This document shows positions 8,934 to 13,843 of a stretch of DNA of 13,843 nucleotides, one piece after another (positions within the stretch are counted from its first letter, which is position 1; every line of letters begins with the position of its first letter). Made by a program: the position numbers and the translations under genes. Source of the stretch: DATJXG01 sp035500455. Its GTDB lineage: Bacteria; Acidobacteriota; Terriglobia; Terriglobales; Acidobacteriaceae. The DNA lies in the NCBI GenBank assembly GCA_035500455.1, contig DATJXG010000043.1, positions 1-13,843 on the forward strand, written 5' to 3'. The notes beneath the pieces are model-generated. The model saw only the letters and a list, made by a program, of their open reading frames with translations, ran no database searches and was not told where the DNA came from.

Positions 8934-8981
8934 CAGCGCCGGCCTCCCGCCGGCATTCCCAAGCCAGCAAGCCGGGCGCTA
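8934..8981. repeat. GC-rich REP-like repeat, copy 3
   Basis: CAGCGCCGGCCTCCCGCCGG (8934-8953) resembles the units at 2035 and 4775. GCCGGGCGCTA (8971-8981) is the reverse complement of a TAGCGCCCGGC half-unit, so this is again an inverted pair with a short spacer. It sits between ppc and the peroxiredoxin-like gene. Confidence 0.6.
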
Positions 8982-8986
8982 CATCG

Positions 8987-9673
8987 TCAGGCCGTCAACC
9001 TACTCAGAATTTCCACTGGCTCGGGCCGCTCCGTATAATCCTCGTTCGCGGAAGCGAAAAGAATGGTTCCATCGCGTTCGACGATGAACGTCGCCGGGAT
9101 CGGCAGCTCCCAGCTCTCGTCGCCGTTGGCGAAAGGCAGGTTGACGAAAGCGCGCCGGTACACAGCCTGTTGGTAATCGGGAACGTTGTACACCAGCCCA
9201 AACTGCCGCGCGACCTGATTGCCGGCATCGCTCAGCAGTGGAAAACCCAGCTTGTGCTGGTCATGCATGAAGTACGACTGCTGCACCGTCTGCGGAGAAA
9301 TCCCGACCAGCGATGCTCCTGCCTGCTCCATCTGCGCCAGCATTCGATTCATGGCTTCCATCTGGCCAACGCAGAAGGGACACCAGCGTCCGCGAAAGAA
9401 GCAGACGACCAGGCGTCCTCTGGACAGCAACCCGGCAGACGCTACAAGCTTTCCATTCTGATCCGGCAACTCAAACCTCGGCGCAGGATTGCCGCCCTTC
9501 AGAGCTCCTTCGGCATGGCGCCTCTGGCGCAACTCGGCTACCACGCGAGCGTGAATCTCCTGCGTCTCCGCCGGCACATAGCGGGTGATCAATTGCTTCC
9601 GCTCGGAGTAGATTTCTCCCAGCGGCCGCGCATCCTCGGAAGAAGCCGACTCCTCCAGCGAACGCCATTTCAT
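8987..9673 (-). CDS. Peroxiredoxin-like (AhpC/TSA family) protein
   Basis: A 228-residue thioredoxin-fold protein. The first 60 residues are helical (RSLEESASSEDARPLGEIY, then VVAELRQRRHAEG). The redoxin domain follows, with the opening PAPRFELPDQNGKLV and the active site FFRGRWCPFCVGQMEAM, where the two cysteines form a CPFC pair. Later come VGISPQTVQQS, LLSDAGNQVARQFGLVY and IPATFIVERDGTILFA, all typical of AhpC/TSA proteins. The likely role is reduction of peroxides or a thiol-disulfide reaction in the cytoplasm, as no signal peptide is visible. ATG 9673 is preferred over TTG 9682, because TATAAT occupies 9682-9687 and would overlap the longer form. The gene is divergent from nadA and upstream of ppc. 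Confidence 0.85.
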   Translation of the reverse strand: MKWRSLEESASSEDARPLGEIYSERKQLITRYVPAETQEIHARVVAELRQRRHAEGALKGGNPAPRFELPDQNGKLVASAGLLSRGRLVVCFFRGRWCPFCVGQMEAMNRMLAQMEQAGASLVGISPQTVQQSYFMHDQHKLGFPLLSDAGNQVARQFGLVYNVPDYQQAVYRRAFVNLPFANGDESWELPIPATFIVERDGTILFASANEDYTERPEPVEILSRLTA

Positions 9674-9681
9674 GCTGAGCA

Positions 9682-9687
9682 ATTATA
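9682..9687 (-). promoter_or_regulatory. Consensus -10 box before the peroxiredoxin-like gene
   Basis: A perfect TATAAT on the minus strand ends eight bases before ATG 9673. With normal spacing, transcription would begin one or two bases before the start codon, giving an almost leaderless mRNA. There is no Shine-Dalgarno sequence. The -35 region is GC-rich and poor. Confidence 0.5.
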
Positions 9688-9747
9688 GTGATCCCAAATC
9701 TGCCGCCCGTTCCCGCCGTTCCCCCAGCCCGCCCGACTGCATGCCCG

Positions 9748-9776
9748 TTGATTTTGTACCGCCGGAAGTGCACAAT
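9748..9776 (+). promoter_or_regulatory. Candidate promoter for the nadA transcript
   Basis: TTGATT (9748-9753) and CACAAT (9771-9776) are separated by 17 bases, which would place the start of transcription near 9783. That gives a leader of about 270 bases holding the riboswitch. A small hairpin GCCTGA-TAC-TCAGGC (9781-9795) lies at this presumed start. The -10 box matches consensus at only four of six positions. Confidence 0.4.
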
Positions 9777-9874
9777 AGTCGCCTGATACTCAGGCTGCCG
9801 GCCGCCGGGTAGGCTGCAAAAACAGCGATTCGTCGCCGGTTCCAGAGCATCTAACTAGCTGTAGAGCAGGAAGT

Positions 9875-10051
9875 GGCTTCAACATCCCCGCAGGCTGGGC
9901 GATGGAAACCCCGAAACAATCGGGCAACCACGCAGTGAGCTGGCTGGAGCCGCTGAGAGGCTTTCAACATCCCCGTTTCGGAGTGGAGCCCAGGCGCCGG
10001 CGGATTTGCCGCCGTAGCTACCCCGTCCGGAGCTGAAAGCAGGACAAGACA
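9875..10051 (+). ncRNA. NAD+-I riboswitch (nadA motif), two tandem aptamer-like domains plus expression platform
   Basis: This is a cis-regulatory RNA leader that senses NAD+ or its ADP moiety and lowers nadA expression. Domain 1 (9875-9951) opens GGCTTCAACATCCCCG and closes CTGGAGCC; the ends pair as GGCTTC (9875-9880) with GGAGCC (9946-9951). Inside, GCG-A-TGG (9899-9905) pairs with CCA-CGC (9928-9933), enclosing a second hairpin CCCGA/TCGGG (9910-9914, 9920-9924). Domain 2 (9959-9990) repeats the core as GGCTTTCAACATCCCCG and closes with GGAGCC. The shared TTCAACATCCCCG and the GCAGTGA element match the domain 1 core of the known class as I remember it. Two hairpins follow: CGGCGG/CCGCCG (9998-10014) and GTCC...GGAC (10025-10045), which would bury the AGGA ribosome binding site. 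The class, its position before nadA and the Acidobacteriota setting all agree. Confidence 0.9.
10025..10045 (+). promoter_or_regulatory. Putative Shine-Dalgarno-sequestering hairpin of nadA
   Basis: GTCC (10025-10028) can pair with GGAC (10042-10045), and GCT (10032-10034) with AGC (10038-10040). The right arm covers AGGA (10041-10044), which lies seven bases before the TTG start of nadA. This suggests translation-level control by the riboswitch. The fold was drawn by eye. Confidence 0.5.
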
Positions 10052-11200
10052 TTGGCTACTGCCACAGAAGTTTGCAGTCTGGAGAATTATCTCGTTCTCC
10101 CTGATCACACCATGGATGAGCGCATCCGCGCCGCCCGCGAAGCTCTGGGCCGCGATTGCGTCGTTCTCGGTCACCACTACCAACGCGACGAAGTGATCCG
10201 CTTCGCCGATTTTCGCGGTGACTCCTACAAGCTCTCCCAGCAGGCTGCCGCAGCCGCGGGGAAGTACATAGTTTTTTGCGGCGTGCACTTCATGGCCGAG
10301 AGTGCCGATATTCTCAGCCGGCCCGGCCAGGTGACGATCCTTCCCGATCTCAACGCCGGGTGCTCCATGGCGGACATGGCCGAGATCACCCAGGTGGAAG
10401 ATTGCTGGGAGCACCTGGTTGCCGCCGGACTGACTACCGACGAAGGCGACGGCCTAACTCCCGTCACCTACATGAACTCCACCGCGGCGATCAAAGCTTT
10501 TTGCGGAGAACGAGGCGGCGTAGTTTGCACATCCTCGAATGCGGCAGGAGCTTTCCAGTGGGCGTGGAGCGGTGGAGATGGAAAAGCGCGAACCGATGTC
10601 TCCGCGCCACACCAGAAAATCCTTTTCCTCCCCGATCAACACCTCGGCCGCAACACCGGCTACAAACTGGGAATCCCGCTCAACGAAATGGTGGTCTGGG
10701 ACCCATACCTGATCAACGGCGGTCTTACTCCCGAGCGGCTGAAAGCTGCCAAAGTTATTCTCTGGAAAGGCCACTGCTCTGTCCACCAGCGCTTCCTTCC
10801 CGAGCACGTGGATAAAGTCCGCGCCAAATATCCCGGTATTCAAGTGATCGTGCATCCCGAATGCCGCTGGGAGGTCTGCCAGAAAGCCGACGGCATCGGC
10901 TCGACCGAAGGCCTGCTGAAGATGATCCGCCAGGCCCCGGGCGGCACCATGTTCGCGGTAGGCACGGAAATTCACCTGGTGAACCGCATGGGCAAAGAGT
11001 TCGCCGCCGAAGGCAAAAAGGTGATCACCCTGGACGACTCCGGCTGCCTGTGCACCACCATGTTTCGCATTTCTCCGCAACACCTCTGCTGGGCCCTGGA
11101 AAACCTCGCCGAAGGCAACATCGTGAACCAGATCAAAGTGAAGGACGAGGTGAAGCACTGGGCGAGAGTGGCCCTGGACAGAATGCTGGAGATCCAATAG
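10052..11200 (+). CDS. nadA: Quinolinate synthase NadA
   Basis: A 382-residue [4Fe-4S] enzyme that condenses iminoaspartate with dihydroxyacetone phosphate to quinolinate in de novo NAD synthesis. Diagnostic segments are GHHYQRDEVIRFADFRGDS (residues about 40-58), FCGVHFMAES (75-84), YMNSTAAIKAF (140-150), CTSSNA (159-164), PDQHLGRNTG (194-203), KGHCSVHQRF (239-248) and HPECRWEVC (268-276). Expected cluster ligands are C76, C159 and C334 (in SGCLCTTM). All family blocks are intact and the length suits the longer NadA subgroup. The start is TTG 10052 with AGGA at 10041-10044. The next in-frame ATG (10112) would remove the ENYL segment typical of this subgroup. It is controlled by the riboswitch immediately upstream. 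nadB and nadC are not in the window. Confidence 0.97.
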   Translation: MATATEVCSLENYLVLPDHTMDERIRAAREALGRDCVVLGHHYQRDEVIRFADFRGDSYKLSQQAAAAAGKYIVFCGVHFMAESADILSRPGQVTILPDLNAGCSMADMAEITQVEDCWEHLVAAGLTTDEGDGLTPVTYMNSTAAIKAFCGERGGVVCTSSNAAGAFQWAWSGGDGKARTDVSAPHQKILFLPDQHLGRNTGYKLGIPLNEMVVWDPYLINGGLTPERLKAAKVILWKGHCSVHQRFLPEHVDKVRAKYPGIQVIVHPECRWEVCQKADGIGSTEGLLKMIRQAPGGTMFAVGTEIHLVNRMGKEFAAEGKKVITLDDSGCLCTTMFRISPQHLCWALENLAEGNIVNQIKVKDEVKHWARVALDRMLEIQ

Positions 11201-11225
11201 CGCCGGCCAGACTTAAGCGCCGGTT
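11198..11225. repeat. Possible degenerate GC-rich repeat
   Basis: TAGCGCCGGC begins at the nadA stop codon and AAGCGCCGG recurs 17 bases later. It resembles half-units of the repeats at 2035, 4775 and 8934, but is short enough to be chance. Confidence 0.25.
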
Positions 11226-11260
11226 TGGTCACTTCCGAAGAATGTTTTCGTCGTGGAACG

Positions 11261-12394
11261 CTACTCCAGGGTGACCGACTTCACCAAATGCCGCGGCCGG
11301 TCCACATCCAGACCGCGGCGCACCGCCATGTAGTAGGCGAAGAGCTGCAGCGGCACGATCTCCAGCAGAGGCAGCAGCAACTCGGGCGCTTGCGGCACGA
11401 AGATGGTGTGGTCGGCCAGCTGGCGCAGTTGGTCGTCGCCTTCGCTGCCGATCGCGATCACCCGCGCCGCCTGCTGCTTGAAGCTGCGAATGTTGGCCAT
11501 GTTCTTCTCGTAGCGGATCACCGAGCCGGGGTCGCTGCGGTCGCAGGTGGCAAGAATCACCACCGGGAGCGTTTCATCAATCAGCGCCAGCGGCCCGTGT
11601 TTGGTCTCGCCGGTGGGATAGCCTTCCGCGTGAATGTAGGAAACTTCCTTCAGCTTGAGCGCTCCGTCCATAGCGACGGGATAGTGAATGGCGCGCCCCA
11701 TAAAAAGAAAATCGTCGAACTTGTGATAGCGCCCTGCCAGTTCTTCACAAGCCGCGGCTGCATTAAGCACGGCTGCAAGCTTGTCGGGAAGATCGAGCAG
11801 TTCGCGGATGTAATACCGCCGCTGCTCGCGGTTGAGCTTGCCGCGCACCTGGCCGAGATACATCGCGAACAGAAACAGCACTGCCATCTGCGCCGTGAAG
11901 GCCTTGGTGGAGGCGATGCTGATCTCCGGCCCGGCGTTCGTATAAAGCGCCCCCGAAGCCTCGCGCGCGATAGTTGAATCCACCACGTTGGAAATGGCCA
12001 GCGTATGGGTGCCTTTTGCCTGCGCCTCGCGCTGCGCCGCGGTGGTGTCGGCGGTCTCGCCTGACTGCGTGATCACAATCGTCAGCTCGCCCGGCCCGAT
12101 GAGCGAATTGCGCCACTCGAATTCGCTGGCGTAGTCCACATCGACGGGCAGGTTCACCAGGTCCTGGATCATGTACTGGCCCGCCATGCCGGCGTGGCGG
12201 CTGGTGCCGGAGGCGACGATGTTGATGCGGCGCAGCGCCCGCAACTCCTCCGCGCTGAGGCCCACTTCATCCAGCTTCACCACGGCCGCCTCAAGCTTCA
12301 CCCGCGGCGCAACCGTGGCGCGCAGCGCATGCGGCTGCTCGAAAATCTCCTTCAGCATGTGGTGGGCGAAGCCGCCCTTGGAGTCGTCAGACAT
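11261..12394 (-). CDS. GlmS-like sugar-phosphate isomerase (two SIS domains) lacking the glutaminase domain
   Basis: A 377-residue protein matching only the isomerase half of glucosamine-6-phosphate synthase, which is about 610 residues when complete. It begins MSDDSKGGFAHHMLKEIFEQP, exactly the linker that follows the amidotransferase domain in GlmS. SIS domain 1 has ASGTSRHAG (61-69), ITQSGETADT (108-117) and AGPEISIASTKAFTAQ (154-169). SIS domain 2 has KLKEVSYIHAE (247-257), KHGPLALID (265-273) and the tail RHLVKSVTLE (368-377). Residues equivalent to the E. coli catalytic Glu488, His504 and Lys603 appear to be E250, H266 and K372. An in-frame TGA lies 15 bases before the ATG, and a divergent gene starts soon after, so there is no hidden N-terminal half. 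It could be a glucosamine-6-phosphate deaminase of the NagB-II/GlmD kind, an ammonia-using synthase, or a partner of a separate glutaminase. Confidence 0.9.
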   Translation of the reverse strand: MSDDSKGGFAHHMLKEIFEQPHALRATVAPRVKLEAAVVKLDEVGLSAEELRALRRINIVASGTSRHAGMAGQYMIQDLVNLPVDVDYASEFEWRNSLIGPGELTIVITQSGETADTTAAQREAQAKGTHTLAISNVVDSTIAREASGALYTNAGPEISIASTKAFTAQMAVLFLFAMYLGQVRGKLNREQRRYYIRELLDLPDKLAAVLNAAAACEELAGRYHKFDDFLFMGRAIHYPVAMDGALKLKEVSYIHAEGYPTGETKHGPLALIDETLPVVILATCDRSDPGSVIRYEKNMANIRSFKQQAARVIAIGSEGDDQLRQLADHTIFVPQAPELLLPLLEIVPLQLFAYYMAVRRGLDVDRPRHLVKSVTLE

Positions 12395-12510
12395 GCCTGC
12401 CCATCCTCAGAAGTGCGCCCCCAGGAAACAGATTCTCATGAAACGATTTAATACCGAGCGTATTGTACCTTACGGCCGGGAGCCCGTTTCCGCTGGTAAG
12501 CTTACTGCCC

Positions 12511-13140
12511 ATGACAAGTTTCTACAATCGCATTGCCGGCCGCAGCGTGGAACGGCTGGCGGCGCTGAGCGATGGAGTATTCGCCGTAGCCATGACTTTG
12601 CTGGTGCTCGACCTGCATGCCCCGGTGGCTGAGGCGGTACGCAGCGAGCACGACCTGTGGCGTGCCTTGGTGGCGCTCTCGCCGCGCCTGCTGATGCTCA
12701 TGATGAGCTTCCTCACTCTGGGGATTTTCTGGGTAGGCCAGCAGACCCAGCTCAACCATCTGGAACGCTCCGACCGCAGCCTGTCATGGATTCACATCTG
12801 CTTCCTGTTTGTCGTGACCATCCTGCCCTTTTCCACCACGCTGCTGGCCGAGTTCACCGCCTTCCGCGTTGCCCTGCTCGCATACTGGGCCAACATTTTG
12901 CTTCTGGGAGCCACCCTCTACTTCAGTTGGGTTTGTGCGCTGGGGACAGGCCTGGTGAAAGCCGACCTGCCTCGGGAAGCTTCCGCCGCCATCCAGCGCC
13001 GCATCGTGATCGCGCAGTCGCTTTACGCCTTTGGCGCCATCTTGTGTGTGATCAGCACTTATTGGAGCATCGCCTTCATCATTCTGGTGCAGTTGAACTA
13101 CGCCATCGCGCCGAGAATTCCGCGAAGGACCAGTTCGTAG
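12511..13140 (+). CDS. TMEM175-family potassium channel homologue
   Basis: A 209-residue integral membrane protein starting at ATG 12511. A TTG start 48 bases upstream (12463) is possible but would add a poorly conserved segment. The first helix carries ERLAALSDGVFAVAMTLLVLDL (residues about 14-35), which contains the SD..FA signature of bacterial TMEM175 channels. Further hydrophobic helices lie at about 56-76, 89-110, 115-138, 167-186 and 184-200, consistent with the family's six-helix unit, which assembles as a tetramer in the cytoplasmic membrane to conduct potassium. A polar basic tail ends RIPRRTSS. It is divergent from the GlmS-like gene and meets the next gene tail to tail, with nine bases between. 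Confidence 0.85.
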   Translation: MTSFYNRIAGRSVERLAALSDGVFAVAMTLLVLDLHAPVAEAVRSEHDLWRALVALSPRLLMLMMSFLTLGIFWVGQQTQLNHLERSDRSLSWIHICFLFVVTILPFSTTLLAEFTAFRVALLAYWANILLLGATLYFSWVCALGTGLVKADLPREASAAIQRRIVIAQSLYAFGAILCVISTYWSIAFIILVQLNYAIAPRIPRRTSS

Positions 13141-13149
13141 GAGTTAAAT

Positions 13150-13719
13150 CTAATTCCCCAGGTTCGGGGCGGTCACGTTCTTGTATTCATAACGGACGCT
13201 GCTATGAGATTTGCCGATTCCGCCGCCGCTATCGACATCTAATTCCTGTTTCAGAATGAGCCCGCTGCGCTTGGATATCCAGACTTGGGAATCCACTTTG
13301 TCGTCTTCGGTCTCGCTGTGCGCGCTGTAGAGATTGGCTGCTTCACCGTTCACTGCTTCTTCTCGCACCAGGTGACAGGATGTATTCTTGGCGTTCTTTC
13401 GATTCTCAATTTCTTGCTTGCGCCTGTCGTCCACCGACATCGGGACCTTCATCCATTTGCCATGGGTGAACACGTATAGCGCCCCGCCCACTGCAACGAC
13501 TTCGCTGCTCTGGGGTTTGCCATTGGTGTAGGCCGCTACCGTGGTCTCGTATATGTGGTTGGGAACGGTGTTCAGTTTATCGGCTGCAGCAAAAACTGCT
13601 TCACAAGCCGGCTGCGCCAGGACAGGAACCGCCACGACGGAGGTCAAAACCGCCAGTCCGGCAGCTGCGGCAACCTTCAAGGCAAAAGGCCGAATCGGTC
13701 GAAAGGGCGTTGCACGCAT
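13150..13719 (-). CDS. Secreted protein of unknown function, possibly LolA-like fold
   Basis: A 189-residue protein. ATG 13719 is chosen because GGGAGG lies nine bases upstream and because it gives a classic signal peptide: basic MRATPFRPIRPF, hydrophobic ALKVAAAAGLAVLTSVVAV, and a cut near VLAQPA. The frame is open 21 codons further upstream, but these codons run through the repeat array. The mature part has VGGALYVFTHGKWMKVPMS, a charged stretch DDRRKQEIENRKNAKN, and VWISKRSGLILKQE near the end. This alternation of strands and the SGLILKQE pattern recall LolA-like or outer-membrane lipoprotein-sorting-type proteins, but only weakly. Two cysteines (in QPACEA and NTSCHL) could form a disulfide. 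Probably periplasmic; function unknown. Confidence 0.75.
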   Translation of the reverse strand: MRATPFRPIRPFALKVAAAAGLAVLTSVVAVPVLAQPACEAVFAAADKLNTVPNHIYETTVAAYTNGKPQSSEVVAVGGALYVFTHGKWMKVPMSVDDRRKQEIENRKNAKNTSCHLVREEAVNGEAANLYSAHSETEDDKVDSQVWISKRSGLILKQELDVDSGGGIGKSHSSVRYEYKNVTAPNLGN

Positions 13720-13776
13720 TTTTAGGGACCTCCCGGTGAGAAATCTGGAAATGATGATGGCATCCGGCAATGACCT

Positions 13777-13840
13777 GGTCAAATAATTAGGGTCAAATAA
13801 TTAGGACGAGATCGTCTATCTAATTAGATCGTCTAATTAG
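13777..13840 (-). promoter_or_regulatory. TAATTAG repeat array, probable operator/promoter region of the secreted-protein gene
   Basis: A perfect 14-bp tandem duplication GGTCAAATAATTAG occupies 13777-13790 and 13791-13804. It is followed by two palindromes CTAATTAG (13820-13827 and 13833-13840), each preceded by GATCGTCT-like sequence. GACGAGATCGTC is a further imperfect palindrome. Read on the minus strand, the duplication gives two copies of TAATTATTTGACC, so a TTGACC -35 box may be duplicated. No strong -10 follows. The dense symmetric sites about 60-120 bases before the gene suggest a repressor or activator binding region. The window ends three bases later. Confidence 0.55.
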
Positions 13841-13843
13841 GAA

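Noticed and set aside
8519..9688. Plus-strand open frame spanning the ppc 5' end and the peroxiredoxin-like gene
   Set aside because: It crosses two convincing minus-strand genes and an intergenic repeat; the translation is low-complexity and unlike any family.
11225..11977. Plus-strand open frame opposite the GlmS-like gene
   Set aside because: Antisense to conserved SIS domains and without a plausible domain of its own.
12395..12510. Possible frameshifted glutaminase domain of glmS upstream of the isomerase gene
   Set aside because: Only about 116 bases separate it from a divergent TMEM175 gene and an in-frame stop lies just upstream; there is no room for a domain of some 240 residues.
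13777..13843. CRISPR array
   Set aside because: The repeats are 7-14 bp, directly adjacent or overlapping, with no regular spacers.

Overview
The window looks like a housekeeping stretch of a GC-rich Acidobacteriota chromosome (Terriglobia/Koribacter-like by my reading). Four things suggest this: an intact tandem NAD+-I (nadA motif) riboswitch, a class I know essentially from Acidobacteriota; orphan MacB/FtsX-type permeases; GTG and TTG starts; and intergenic palindromic repeats. I ran no search, so the taxonomy is inference.

Layout. 1-801: the 3' part of hslU, the HslUV protease ATPase. 1097-2018: a tight three-gene cassette of a small winged-helix-like protein and two tiny membrane proteins (DUF5985-like). 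2179-4767: two tandem MacB/FtsX-type ABC permeases with no ATPase beside them, separated by an AT-rich 31-bp inverted repeat. 4913-6118: an HpnI/ceramide-glucosyltransferase-like GT2/GT21 enzyme. 6143-8911 (minus): phosphoenolpyruvate carboxylase. 8987-9673 (minus): a peroxiredoxin-like protein. 9674-10051: a regulatory region with a promoter candidate and the two-domain NAD+ riboswitch. 10052-11200: nadA. 11261-12394 (minus): the isomerase half of GlmS with no glutaminase domain. 12511-13140: a TMEM175-family channel. 13150-13719 (minus): a secreted protein of unknown function, with an operator-like TAATTAG repeat region at the window edge.

The genes do not form one pathway. The clearest functional links are the riboswitch controlling NAD synthesis, the three-gene wHTH/membrane cassette, and the permease pair. 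The most interesting points are the riboswitch and its possible Shine-Dalgarno-sequestering hairpin, the GlmS-like isomerase without an ammonia-producing domain, the octamer-built inverted repeat directly before the second permease, a dispersed GC-rich palindromic repeat family, and the TAATTAG array at the right end. I found no obvious new multi-gene system such as a defence island, CRISPR array, prophage or insertion sequence.
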